From JAWOHX01 sp046484975 (GTDB lineage: Bacteria > Bacillota > Clostridia > DUPQ01): a DNA stretch of 32,884 nucleotides. The DNA lies in assembly GCA_046484975.1 (NCBI GenBank), contig JAWOHX010000063.1:1-32884 (forward strand), given 5' to 3'. Below, piece after piece: positions 23,998 through 32,821 of this stretch. The position numbers and the translations under genes were made by a program. The notes under the pieces were generated by a model. It was not told the origin of the DNA and did no database searches. It saw only the letters and a program-made list of their open reading frames with translations. How positions within the stretch are numbered: the stretch's first letter is position 1; each line of letters starts with the position of its first letter.

Positions 23998-25365
23998 TCA
24001 TCCCTCCTTTCCCATGAATCGTATGCACCCGTCCAGGTCCAGCTCATACGCCAGTTCACCGGCGTCCACTTCCCTGTAGGGGATATCGTGCCTGAAGGCC
24101 AGCAAAGTGGCCAGCCCGGCGGCCTGTCCGGTTCCCATGCATGGCCCCATCACCCGGACGGGTCCCAGGACATCTCTCTCCACACTGATGCACCTGCCTG
24201 CCATCACCAGGTTTTCCACCGGTCTTGGCACAAGCGCCCGATAGGGGATTCGAACCAGCCCTCCCTTTATTTCCCCACCCCTGCCTTCCATGGGTTGATG
24301 GCTGGGCCGCTTGGGATCTGGAAGGTCCCAGCCGTAGGAAGACAGGGCCACGCAGTCCGGGACTTCCTCACCGGATGTTACATCTTCCACCCGCAACACA
24401 TATTCCCCTTGGATTCTGCGGGTTTCCCGAATCCCAGGATCCTGGGAGATGGAACGGATGCGGGCGTCTGAGAACCCGGGAAAGTGGTCCTTCATAATAT
24501 GGAACAATTCCATGTTGTCCCGCCTTCCCTCCATCATCCCCCGGGTGAGTGAATCCCCGCAGGTGCCGTCGATGCCTACCTGGCGGAGGGTGTTGATCAT
24601 ATAGACATCCGCCTTGTCCAGCCGGATGCAGATGAAAACATCAAAGGGGAATCTCCAGATTCCCTGCCTCCGCAGTGAAGCGATCAAGCTGCGGAATCGG
24701 GGCTCGTTGTTGTTTTCAATGTATGAAAGCATTGCCTCTCCATCCACATGCTCCACGCACATTCCCAGGCTGGCTGGAGCCATCCCCCCATCCTTGTCAC
24801 CCAAAACCATGGAGCAACCGGTCCAAAAGGCCAGGTCCCCGTCCCCGGTGAAATCCCCGTAAAAAGGGGCCTCCATGCCAAACAGACCGCTCTTGTTGAC
24901 TGCCGTCAGCCCCCTGATGTGGTTTTTCTCCAGGATGGCATCCACGGCCTGGGTCAGAAGATACACATCCACTCCCGCTTCCAGGCACAATGTGTCCAGC
25001 AGGCATTTCATTTCCTCCGGGTCGAAGGCGATGCCTGCCGCCAGGGAGGGGAACCATCCCATGGGGTTGCGGCTGCGGTCAATGGTATGGGGATCCACCG
25101 CCTTGCCCCGTTGGATGAGGGTATCGGAAATTTCCCTGAAGAGCCCTCCCACGTTGTAGCGGTATCTTCTGGAGGATTCGTCATAAAGAAGCCCGCCCAG
25201 GAGATGATGGACACCCCCTGCAGTTGCCATGCCTCCAAGACATCCGCTCTTCTCCACCAGGGCCGTCCGCAATCCCCGCCTTGCAGCGCTTACCGCTGCT
25301 GCAACCCCGGAAGGGCCACCTCCCACAGCGATGAAGTCATAACTGCCTGTGATGTTTCCTGTCAT
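23998..25365 (-). CDS. FAD-dependent oxidoreductase (FAD_oxidored family)
   Basis: 455 residues. The N-terminal dinucleotide fold has FIAVGGGPSGVAAAVSAARR (11-30), an acidic residue at VEKSG (E38) and GCLGGMATAGG, the signature of the FAD_oxidored group. The C-terminus has a second FAD contact, NLVMAGRCISVERDVLGPVR, then MGTGQAAGLAT. Such proteins accompany carbohydrate-related and URO-D genes in many anaerobes, but the substrate is not known. ATG 25365 has GAGGGGA upstream and overlaps the permease stop by four bases (ATGA). An extension to 25458 lies inside the permease gene and is rejected. Confidence 0.88.
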   Translation of the reverse strand: MTGNITGSYDFIAVGGGPSGVAAAVSAARRGLRTALVEKSGCLGGMATAGGVHHLLGGLLYDESSRRYRYNVGGLFREISDTLIQRGKAVDPHTIDRSRNPMGWFPSLAAGIAFDPEEMKCLLDTLCLEAGVDVYLLTQAVDAILEKNHIRGLTAVNKSGLFGMEAPFYGDFTGDGDLAFWTGCSMVLGDKDGGMAPASLGMCVEHVDGEAMLSYIENNNEPRFRSLIASLRRQGIWRFPFDVFICIRLDKADVYMINTLRQVGIDGTCGDSLTRGMMEGRRDNMELFHIMKDHFPGFSDARIRSISQDPGIRETRRIQGEYVLRVEDVTSGEEVPDCVALSSYGWDLPDPKRPSHQPMEGRGGEIKGGLVRIPYRALVPRPVENLVMAGRCISVERDVLGPVRVMGPCMGTGQAAGLATLLAFRHDIPYREVDAGELAYELDLDGCIRFMGKEG

Positions 25366-26363
25366 GCCAGTCCCCTCATGATTTTTTTCCGAATCGCGAG
25401 GAAAACCAGGGCGGTGATGAGAAGAATCGCCCCGGAACTGATGAGGATGTCCCCCCATGTGGCGGTCATTTTCACCATCTTGTCAATGGCGTTGTATGAC
25501 CAGTAAAAGGGGTTCCAGTAGAGAAGGAAATGCCACTTCTCATTCAGGAAAATCCCACCCAGCATTCCCAGGAGCAAGGGGAACATGGTGGCTTTCATGC
25601 TGCTGACGGCGGACATGGTGTCCTTGTTGGAGACGCCGTTGAGGAACCCCAGGATCACCCCGATGAAACAGCTGGCAAAGACCATCACCACCACCATCCC
25701 TTTGTTGACATAGAAGACATCCAGGATCCACAGGACCACATAGGCCTGCATCAGCGGGATCACGAAACCCAACAGGCTTTTTCCCGCCACATACTGGAAC
25801 TTGGAAATGGGGGTTACATTGATGGCGCTCAGGGTGTTGAACTGCTTGTCCTCCACCACGTTGAAAGCAATGAGGATCCCCGTCAGGAAGGCAAGCATCA
25901 CAATCAGCAGGGTGGCTCCGTACTGGGACATGGGGGACAGGAACCATCCGATGTCGTCGAAGCCCACCGTCACGGGCAATGGCATGCCCGGGTTCTCATA
26001 GGAGAGGAGGATGGCTGATGCCAATTCCCCGAAGCCTTCGGGCTCATTGCCCTCCAGCACGATCCGGTAGCCCTCCTCCCCCGGGGATATGCCAACCACA
26101 TCATCGTTCTGCATCACCCTTTTGTCCAGGGCCTCCCGGTCCTTCACCTGTTCCACTTTCCCGTAGTCCTCCAGGAAGGAGACCAGGGCCGGTGGCGTCT
26201 CATCCGTGGCGATGAACCGGATGCTCACCGAGCTGGCCGCCGGGATGAAGAACCGCAGGATGACTGCTGCAACGACAGGGAACAGGAGGGCGTACAGGAT
26301 GATGGCATCCCGCAGCCCGCTCTTCAGGTCCCTTCCTGCGACGGCGAATATCTTTTTCATCAT
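25362..26363 (-). CDS. ABC-2 type permease, second subunit
   Basis: 333 residues. One membrane span near residues 18-40 is followed by an extracytoplasmic region of about 130 residues, then five or six spans (SQYGATLLIVMLAFLTGILIA onward) and a basic end. This is the ABC2_membrane_3 arrangement of exporters. It pairs with the neighbouring permease and ATPase. The start is one of two adjacent ATGs (26363 or 26360) after GGAGG. The exported compound cannot be told. Confidence 0.88.
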   Translation of the reverse strand: MMKKIFAVAGRDLKSGLRDAIILYALLFPVVAAVILRFFIPAASSVSIRFIATDETPPALVSFLEDYGKVEQVKDREALDKRVMQNDDVVGISPGEEGYRIVLEGNEPEGFGELASAILLSYENPGMPLPVTVGFDDIGWFLSPMSQYGATLLIVMLAFLTGILIAFNVVEDKQFNTLSAINVTPISKFQYVAGKSLLGFVIPLMQAYVVLWILDVFYVNKGMVVVMVFASCFIGVILGFLNGVSNKDTMSAVSSMKATMFPLLLGMLGGIFLNEKWHFLLYWNPFYWSYNAIDKMVKMTATWGDILISSGAILLITALVFLAIRKKIMRGLA

Positions 26364-26373
26364 CGTGTCCTCC

Positions 26374-27408
26374 TCAATGGGCCAGCTTGTTCCTCTGCAG
26401 CCTCTCAGCCACGAAGAACAAGACCAGCGACAGCAGGGCGTACGCCAGGATATTGGCGGCGATGCCCGGGTTGGTTCCGGTTCCAAAGAGCACATCCTTG
26501 AATCCGTTCAGCATGTAGTAGGTGGGAAGGATGCGGATGTACCACGGGGAGAACGCCGGGGCAAAATATGAGACGACGGAGAATGACAGGATCACCATGG
26601 CAAGGATGATCCAGATCATGGCGCTGTTGATGCTTTTGAAGAAGCTTGCCAGGATCAGCCCAAGCATTGTTCCCACGATGCTGTATACCATGAGCATGAT
26701 GGCGAACTGCAGATAGTTCACACCCGTCCCCATCAGGGCCAGGGTCACGATGAAACCGGAGGCCCATCCGAACAGCATGAAAACGATCACCTTGCTCAGC
26801 AGGTACTCCCAGACCTTGCCCGGGGTCACCGCAAAGGCCTTGATGGTGCCCTCCTCCTTGTCAATGAACAGATAGGCCGCAGCCATGAAGAAACCCATGA
26901 AGGCCGATTCCATGACCAGGAAAATCGGGAGGAAGGCCAGGTTGCCGGGGATCTTTTCAGCCATTGGTGCCAGTGTGACCATTTCCACCTGCACCTCGGC
27001 CCCCATGGCCCTGGCGTAGTTCGCCTCCACCCCCGTCCGGATGATATTCCTCATCTGTTCGCTCTCATAGCCCTGGAGCAGGAAGTTGAAGGCCAGTTTC
27101 CCGTCGTCGCCCATGGCCAAATGCAGGCCGACGGCGGTGCGGTCCCCCTCCATGACGGCCTTCATCTCCTCCAGCGAGGAGACGACTTTCGCATCCTGCA
27201 TGTCCCCGGACAGATTGTCCAGCAGTCCGCCCAGGCTGGCATTGTCTTCAATGAACAGCACAAAGCTTCCCCGGGCGCTGTCCTCCGCGGGGATGACGAA
27301 GGCGGCGAGGAGCACGAAGACCACCGCGAACCCCAGGGTGAAATAGATGTAGTAGTTCTTGAAGGCCATCTTGATGTCCTTGACCACGCATGCCCATATT
27401 TTCATCAT
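26374..27408 (-). CDS. ABC-2 type permease, first subunit
   Basis: 344 residues with the same plan as its neighbour: one N-terminal span (YYIYFTLGFAVVFVLLAAFV), a large outer region to about residue 165, then about five spans, and a basic tail (RLQRNKLAH). The two are clearly diverged paralogues, so the exporter is probably a heterodimer. Its first ATG (27408) overlaps the ATPase stop by four bases. Confidence 0.9.
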   Translation of the reverse strand: MMKIWACVVKDIKMAFKNYYIYFTLGFAVVFVLLAAFVIPAEDSARGSFVLFIEDNASLGGLLDNLSGDMQDAKVVSSLEEMKAVMEGDRTAVGLHLAMGDDGKLAFNFLLQGYESEQMRNIIRTGVEANYARAMGAEVQVEMVTLAPMAEKIPGNLAFLPIFLVMESAFMGFFMAAAYLFIDKEEGTIKAFAVTPGKVWEYLLSKVIVFMLFGWASGFIVTLALMGTGVNYLQFAIMLMVYSIVGTMLGLILASFFKSINSAMIWIILAMVILSFSVVSYFAPAFSPWYIRILPTYYMLNGFKDVLFGTGTNPGIAANILAYALLSLVLFFVAERLQRNKLAH

Positions 27409-28259
27409 ACCAGCCCCCTGCCCGTCACCTTGATGAAGATTTCCTCCAGGGTGGCTTCCTTTGTGTGCATCATTTCCACCTGTCCCCCGGTGATGAGGTC
27501 GTTGAGGGTGTGCCTGTCTTTTTCGTCTTCCAGGGAAAGCTCGGCCTTCTTCAATCCCTCTTTGGTGGTGTACTCCACGTCAACGCTCTTCTGGCCGTAT
27601 TTCAACTTAAGGTTCCTGGGGGAATCCACCAGGAGGAGCTTGCCTTCGTTGATGAAGGCCACCCTGTGGCAGAGCTCATCCGCCACATGCATGTTGTGGG
27701 TGGTGAGGAAAATGGTGGTCCCCGCCTTGTTCTTTTCCTTGATGATGTTCTTGATGGAGTTGGCGGTGGTGGGGTCCAGGCCGGTGGTGGGTTCGTCCAA
27801 AAACCAGATTTTAGGCCGGTTGAGCATGCTCCGGGCAAACACCAGGCGGTGTTTCATGCCCCTGGAATAGGCCTGGGCTTTTTTCCTTGCATCGTCGTAC
27901 AGCCCCACCATCCTCAGCAGGTCAAGGGGATCCTCGGTCTCCACGTCATACAGTTTCCTGTGGAAGTCCAGGTTCTCGTAACCCGTCAGTTTCCCGTACA
28001 GGTTGGGGCTTTCAAAGGAAACACCAATGCTGTTGTACAGCTCCTTCGTGGGTTTTCTCACATCAACGCCCGCGATGACGGCATTGCCCTTCTGAAGGGT
28101 CAGCAGTCCCGTCAGCACGTTCTGTGTGGTGGATTTCCCCGCCCCGCTGGGGCCCAGAAAGCCCAGCACCTCTCCTTCGGACACGTGAAAGCTGATGTCC
28201 TTCACCGCATATTCTTCCTTTGCTTTGTAGGAATGGTACAGATTCTCAACAGTGATCAT
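27405..28259 (-). CDS. ABC transporter ATP-binding protein
   Basis: 284 residues. Walker A is GPSGAGKST, the Q-loop region is SFESPNLYGKLTGYENLDFH, the signature is YSRGMKHRL (a variant of LSGGQ), Walker B is IWFLDEPTTGLDP and the H-loop is FLTTHNMHVADEL. It powers the exporter formed by the two permeases. ATG 28259 is chosen: AGGAGG lies upstream and the codon overlaps the TetR stop (ATGA). A frame reaching 28403 lies inside tetR-type sequence and is a false extension. Confidence 0.95.
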   Translation of the reverse strand: MITVENLYHSYKAKEEYAVKDISFHVSEGEVLGFLGPSGAGKSTTQNVLTGLLTLQKGNAVIAGVDVRKPTKELYNSIGVSFESPNLYGKLTGYENLDFHRKLYDVETEDPLDLLRMVGLYDDARKKAQAYSRGMKHRLVFARSMLNRPKIWFLDEPTTGLDPTTANSIKNIIKEKNKAGTTIFLTTHNMHVADELCHRVAFINEGKLLLVDSPRNLKLKYGQKSVDVEYTTKEGLKKAELSLEDEKDRHTLNDLITGGQVEMMHTKEATLEEIFIKVTGRGLV

Positions 28260-28879
28260 GTTTCTCCTCCTTGCATTGACAGTCCGTGTTTGAGTACGTC
28301 CAGCATTTCCTGTATTTTCAAAACGACATCGTCCATGCCGCAGTCTTTCCCCATGCAATACTCGCCGATGGAGAACTGAAGCTGGCAGATCAGGTATGCC
28401 CACAGGTCCAGGTCGATGTCCCTGCGGATCTCCCCTTTTTCCATGCCACAGCCCAGGAGATGGCGGAAGATTCCCGCCGCATCCTCCATTTTTTCCCCGG
28501 AGACTGCCTTCTTGAACTCACTGGTCTCCGCGAAGAAGTTCATCCCCAGCTTCCCATAACCGGGATTGTCCATGTTGAAACGGAGGCCTGCCTCCATGAT
28601 CCGGCTGTAGGTCCCGAAGAACCCTGTCTCCCCTGCCATGTCGAAGACATCCTTGAAGTATGCCATCTTCTCCTCGGAAACCAGCGTGAACAGATGCTTG
28701 TAGAGGTCCATCTTGTCATCGAAGTACTGGTAGAAACTTCCCCGGGGGATGCCGGATGCACGGACAATGCAGGCGATGCTTGCCTCGGTGAACGTCCTTT
28801 CCGTGAACTCCTCCAGGGCAGCCCGGATGATCTTGTCCTTCTTTTCAGCGGGGAGGTTGTGAAAGGTCTGCTTGGGTAT
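28256..28879 (-). CDS. TetR/AcrR-family repressor, probable AUA start
   Basis: 207 residues from 28879, or 219 if read from ATG 28915. The helix-turn-helix is EASIACIVRASGIPRGSFYQ, followed by YFDDKMDLYKHLF; the C-terminal ligand domain is family-divergent. AAGGAGGGG sits at the ideal distance from an ATA codon (28877-28879), and the protein from there (PKQTFHNLPAEKK) matches where relatives normally begin (MPKQTF-NL). The ATG at 28915 has no ribosome site and lies only about 10 bases from the predicted transcription start, inside the operator. It heads an operon with the ABC exporter, FAD protein and small membrane protein and probably represses itself and them. Confidence 0.88.
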   Translation of the reverse strand: MPKQTFHNLPAEKKDKIIRAALEEFTERTFTEASIACIVRASGIPRGSFYQYFDDKMDLYKHLFTLVSEEKMAYFKDVFDMAGETGFFGTYSRIMEAGLRFNMDNPGYGKLGMNFFAETSEFKKAVSGEKMEDAAGIFRHLLGCGMEKGEIRRDIDLDLWAYLICQLQFSIGEYCMGKDCGMDDVVLKIQEMLDVLKHGLSMQGGET

Positions 28880-28900
28880 GGGAATCCCCTCCTTTTCGTA

Positions 28901-28930
28901 TGACACGCCTGTCATATGACACCTATGTCA
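28901..28930. promoter_or_regulatory. Tandem operators for the TetR-type repressor
   Basis: Two copies of TGACA-N4-TGTCA lie at 28901-28914 and 28917-28930, 16 bp apart centre to centre. The inner halves also form a perfect 12-bp palindrome (28910-28921). The sites cover the predicted start of transcription immediately downstream of the -10, where a bound repressor would block initiation. Confidence 0.75.
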
Positions 28931-28931
28931 C

Positions 28932-28960
28932 ATTATATCCTCCCATCTCCTCCGTGTCAA
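28932..28960 (-). promoter_or_regulatory. Consensus sigma-A promoter of the TetR-ABC-FAD operon
   Basis: On the minus strand TTGACA (28955-28960) and TATAAT (28932-28937) have a 17-bp spacer, a full consensus match, with the operators directly downstream. Confidence 0.88.
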
Positions 28961-28979
28961 CAGATCAGGAATAATTTTT

Positions 28980-29930
28980 TCACTGGTTGTAAATTTCGAA
29001 CAGGCTGCTGACAGACTCATTGTTCTCGATGCATTGGATTACCTTAGCAAACAGGGAGGTCACCGAGACGATCTTGATTTTTCCGCTCTTGCCCACATAG
29101 GGGTTGTCCACGGTGTCCGTGCTGACCAGGAGCTCGATGGGGCTGGCCTCGATCCTGGCGACCCCCGCCTCGTTGAGCAGGATGTGGGAAAGGGCGCAGT
29201 AGATTCTTTTCACGCCTCTGTCCTTCAACTTGCAGGCCAGATCCACCAGGGTGCCCCCTGAGTTGGTGAAATCGTCCACGATCAGCGCGTCCTTTCCTTT
29301 CACTTCCCCGATGATGTCCATGATGATGGCGGTCTCGTCATGGCTGGTGCGCACCTTGTCCCCGATGGCGATTGGCCGGTTCAGATATTTCCCATACATC
29401 CGCGCGGTCCTGGCATACCCCGAATCAGGGGAGACCACCACCATGTCCCCGGTGCTGATGGTCCCGATATGCTCGCACAGGGAGGAGATGGCCAGCAGGT
29501 TGTCCACCGGTATCTTGAAAAAACCCTGGATCTGGGGACTGTGCAGGTCCATGGTCACCACCCGGTCCGCACCGGTGACCTCCATGCAGTCCGCACACAC
29601 CCTGGCCCGGATGGATACCCTGGCCTCGTCCTTTTTGTCCCCCTTGGCATATCCGAAATATGGGAGGATCACCGTGACGGAGCGGGCGCTGGCCCGCTTG
29701 AAGGCGTCGATCCAGAACAAAATCTCGGTGAACTCGTCGTTGGGCCTCATGGCGATGGACTGGACCAGGTAGATGTCCATGTTCCGGACGGTTTCCTCTA
29801 TTTTCACATAGGTGTTGCCCTCGGAAAAACAAAAGCCCGAGGACCTGCCCAGTTCCACCCCCAGGTGCCTGCATATCTCCTCTGCGAAATTCCTTCCCGT
29901 GCAGCCTGCGAAGATTTTAAATGAATGCAT
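28980..29930 (-). CDS. prs: Ribose-phosphate pyrophosphokinase (PRPP synthetase), KGDKKDE-type
   Basis: 316 residues of the PRPP synthetase family, which makes 5-phosphoribosyl diphosphate from ribose 5-phosphate and ATP for nucleotide, histidine and tryptophan synthesis. MDLHSPQIQGFF (127-138) carries the conserved histidine 130, and the PRPP loop is ALIVDDFTNSGGTL (215-228). The usual flexible-loop RQDRK is instead KGDKKDEARVSIRAR (96-110), and the usual HGVFSG block reads SHILLNEAG, so it belongs to a divergent subgroup. It follows URO-D 3 by 19 bases, after AAAGAGGGAAAGAAAG. No terminator is obvious before the TetR promoter. Confidence 0.88.
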   Translation of the reverse strand: MHSFKIFAGCTGRNFAEEICRHLGVELGRSSGFCFSEGNTYVKIEETVRNMDIYLVQSIAMRPNDEFTEILFWIDAFKRASARSVTVILPYFGYAKGDKKDEARVSIRARVCADCMEVTGADRVVTMDLHSPQIQGFFKIPVDNLLAISSLCEHIGTISTGDMVVVSPDSGYARTARMYGKYLNRPIAIGDKVRTSHDETAIIMDIIGEVKGKDALIVDDFTNSGGTLVDLACKLKDRGVKRIYCALSHILLNEAGVARIEASPIELLVSTDTVDNPYVGKSGKIKIVSVTSLFAKVIQCIENNESVSSLFEIYNQ

Positions 29931-29949
29931 CTTTCTTTCCCTCTTTCTT

Positions 29950-31218
29950 TTATGATTGCTCCCGGACAGCCTCCATGGCCATGTCCGCCCATTCCCAGAG
30001 CCTTCTTGGCTCGTAGCGCACCGTGCTGATGTCCTTCAAAATCACCTCAACCGGGCAGTTATGTTCCTTTGCATGCCATAGGACCCTTCGGATTTCCTCC
30101 CTGCATTCCTCCGGGCTGAACACGTCCATGGCCAGAAGGCTCGGGGAAGGCTTGTATGAGAAGACATGATCCCCCTTCATCTGCATGGCGCCCTTGCCCG
30201 GGTCCGCCCAGGGGCTCATGGAGATCTTCCGGAGCCTTGGTATTTTTTTCACCACCTCCATCTTGCCGTGGAGGGGTTCGCAGCAACCGTAATAGTTCAG
30301 TCCGAACAGTTCCATGAACTGTTTCTCGTAATGCAGGGCGAAGGTGTCGTGCATGGCTGGTGAGACATCGGAGAAAATCTGGGACATGGCGCCCCCCCAC
30401 ATTTCCATGGTCCTGGTTCCCAGGGTCTTTTCCATGCCCCCGGGCAGCTGGCGGGTGAATCCGTAGCCCCCGTTGCCCGCCAGGAAAGGCCCGTTGTTGG
30501 ATGCCAGGGCCCCCAGTTCCTCCCATTGCCGGATCCTTTCCATGTAGGCTTTTGTCATCCTGGATATGGCGGCATGAACCAGCTCCGGGTTCTCGTGAAG
30601 GGCGGTCAGGCCCTCGGTGACACCGGTATAGCGGATGAGCTCGTCCCAGGCATTGCAGACGGATGCTGAGGTTCCCCGCATCCGAACCTCCAGGATCCCG
30701 CCCAGGGCATCCGAAAGGGCTTGCTCATCCCGTTTGCTCTGCTCCCAGTCCACTTTGACATGGGGCATTGATATTTTCCCCACATCCTCCATGCATTGGA
30801 TCTGGATATGAAAATGCCGGGAACACACGGGATTGCCTTCGTCCGTTCTGGCATATTCGGCCTCCTCCCGGATGCCGAAACTCGTCCCCGTCATGGACAG
30901 GGGGGAATACAGGACATCGGGGAGCACCATGTCCCCCCGCATGTGGGTGAACTGGTAGATGCTCCTGCGCAGGTGCTCCTCCATCTTTCTGGCCAGGGGA
31001 TGGCTTGTCCGCAGGGCAAGTTCCCCGTTTACGTCCATCTCATGCCAGGGAATCTGGAAAATATATACCATCGGCCGGAGAGGATGCAGGTCGTTGAGGT
31101 CCTTCCAGGCCTCAGCGGTCTGTTTCTGTTCCGGCAGGAGGGTGAATCCCCTGTAGGCTTGGGCCAGGTCCCGCAGGATGGCCCTGTCGCCCTTCCCGAT
31201 GGTCCCCTCATTTCTCAT
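29950..31218 (-). CDS. URO-D superfamily protein 3 with GCCE motif
   Basis: 422 residues, longer than the other two family members in the window. The C-terminal barrel carries LNYYGCCEPLHGKME (307-321), where two adjacent cysteines and a glutamate replace the HxCG pattern. RKISMSPWADP follows at 330-340. The N-terminal half has WHEMDVNGELAL and EEHLRR-type segments. It is a recognisable URO-D subgroup of unknown substrate that often accompanies sugar-degrading genes. Its ATG overlaps the end of the upstream TIM-barrel gene by 11 bases, suggesting coupled expression. Confidence 0.78.
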   Translation of the reverse strand: MRNEGTIGKGDRAILRDLAQAYRGFTLLPEQKQTAEAWKDLNDLHPLRPMVYIFQIPWHEMDVNGELALRTSHPLARKMEEHLRRSIYQFTHMRGDMVLPDVLYSPLSMTGTSFGIREEAEYARTDEGNPVCSRHFHIQIQCMEDVGKISMPHVKVDWEQSKRDEQALSDALGGILEVRMRGTSASVCNAWDELIRYTGVTEGLTALHENPELVHAAISRMTKAYMERIRQWEELGALASNNGPFLAGNGGYGFTRQLPGGMEKTLGTRTMEMWGGAMSQIFSDVSPAMHDTFALHYEKQFMELFGLNYYGCCEPLHGKMEVVKKIPRLRKISMSPWADPGKGAMQMKGDHVFSYKPSPSLLAMDVFSPEECREEIRRVLWHAKEHNCPVEVILKDISTVRYEPRRLWEWADMAMEAVREQS

Positions 31219-32821
31219 ATGCGTCCATTCTCCATTCAGTGGCTCGCTTCAGCTGTTCTTCCAGTTCGGCCTTGTGGTTTAAAAACCCGTTCCTGGTGAA
31301 GGACATGGTGGGAATGGTATATCCGGGGATGGCTTTTTTGACGCCTTCCGGATTCCAGGCCTGCTCATGGATCCCGCAGCTGCCATCAGGGCCGGGATAG
31401 GCGAGGTAATGGGCCATCCGGGAATATGCCAGAAAGCCGTTTTCCAGGCCGAGGGGGCATTCGAAGGTGCCGAACATGTCGAAAAGGCCCCACTGTGCGT
31501 CATATCCGTCCTCTCCCATCAGGAGGATGTCCGGATGTTTTTCCCGCATCTCTGAGGACCATGCCTTCAACCCTTCATATGGGGAGTGGTCAGGGGCATT
31601 TTCCCAACGGATGGCCCCGTCCAGGAATATGCCGTCGAAACCATATCTGTCCACGAGGGCCGAGGAGGAGTCCACCATGTGCCGCAGATAGCGGGGATGT
31701 CCGAAATTCATGATGTATCCCTCTGCCTCCCGCACCAGGTCGTTGTTCCAGTCCACCCAGTCCTGGACCTTCGGGTGGCCGGCCGCCGTCTTCAGGACGG
31801 CGTCCATCATGTCGTGTTCCTCCAGGAATGTCGTCACGGCAAGGTTTGGTCCTCCCAGCATGGGAATGATCCTGGCACCCAGGCGGTGGCAGGTTTTGAC
31901 AAGGCGCAGCAATCCTTCCGCGCCTCCCATCCTTTCAGCAGGTTCATGATAAGGATAGGTCCGGTAATAGTCCCCGTCCCAGGCGGGGAGGAAAAACAGC
32001 ACCTGCCCGGCATCCATTCTCCGGCAGACCCATTCCGCCATCTCCTCCATCTGCAGGAAGGTGGAAAAGACATGCCCCGTCCAGTGGGTCCCATGGAAAA
32101 GGGCCACCAGCCGTATGTCGTCCACCCATACCGGCTTCCTGCGGTCCCGGTAGTACTCCAGCCCGTGATTGGTTCTCAAGTCTTCCAGGTGCTCCGACAC
32201 AATGCTCTTGCTTTCGAAATCCACTCCGAAATGCCATTCCGGCATCTCCAGGGTGTTGGTGATGAATCTTGCGTCCTCGCTGTGGGTGAGCAACAGCAGG
32301 GGTTCCCCGCTGATGGGGTCAGGCTGGGCACAGAAAACCTTCTGCCGGATTTTTGCATCCTTGGACAAGGCAAACCATCTTTTCCCATCGTTCCCATGGA
32401 TGAACACCAGTGGCATCATAGGGGTCCTTCCGGGATAACTGATCCGGGGCGTCCCGCGCCCTTTTGCGTATGTCAGCCTGTTTACGTTCACGGAATCGAA
32501 CTCCATCTCCCGGATGTCCATCCCTTTCACCAAAACAAGCATCCGCAGGCATTTTTTGCTCCCGTGGCATGCCTTTGCCCACAGGGTTATCCTGTCCTTC
32601 TTCTCCTCGATGTGGATCTCAAAGCTCCCTTCCCGGGAGATCTGCCCCCCGGCCCCCGTGAGCATGCCGGCCCTGCAGACCGTCCTGTTCCCGCTGCGTT
32701 CCATGGAAAGATGCTCCGGATGGGGGCCATAGACCGTGTCCTCGCAAGACACCCGAAAGGCGAAGGACAGCGTTCCGGCGGGAATGAAGACGTCCTTGAA
32801 GTCATATCCCATGGTGTTCAT
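31208..32821 (-). CDS. TIM-barrel glycoside hydrolase-like protein (DUF6259-like)
   Basis: 537 residues. The first about 200 are beta-rich (GYDFKDVFIPAGTLSFAFRV onward) and the rest looks like a TIM barrel with RLVALFHGTHWTGH, VLFFLPAWDGDYYRTYPYHE, RYGFDGIFLDGAIRW (392-406) and LMGEDGYDAQWGLF. D401 and E437 are at positions where alpha-galactosidase-like barrels place catalytic acids. There is no signal peptide, so it would act on small sugars or glycosides inside the cell. The resemblance to DUF6259 is from memory of motifs. AGGAGGTG lies five bases before the ATG. Confidence 0.7.
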   Translation of the reverse strand: MNTMGYDFKDVFIPAGTLSFAFRVSCEDTVYGPHPEHLSMERSGNRTVCRAGMLTGAGGQISREGSFEIHIEEKKDRITLWAKACHGSKKCLRMLVLVKGMDIREMEFDSVNVNRLTYAKGRGTPRISYPGRTPMMPLVFIHGNDGKRWFALSKDAKIRQKVFCAQPDPISGEPLLLLTHSEDARFITNTLEMPEWHFGVDFESKSIVSEHLEDLRTNHGLEYYRDRRKPVWVDDIRLVALFHGTHWTGHVFSTFLQMEEMAEWVCRRMDAGQVLFFLPAWDGDYYRTYPYHEPAERMGGAEGLLRLVKTCHRLGARIIPMLGGPNLAVTTFLEEHDMMDAVLKTAAGHPKVQDWVDWNNDLVREAEGYIMNFGHPRYLRHMVDSSSALVDRYGFDGIFLDGAIRWENAPDHSPYEGLKAWSSEMREKHPDILLMGEDGYDAQWGLFDMFGTFECPLGLENGFLAYSRMAHYLAYPGPDGSCGIHEQAWNPEGVKKAIPGYTIPTMSFTRNGFLNHKAELEEQLKRATEWRMDAYEK

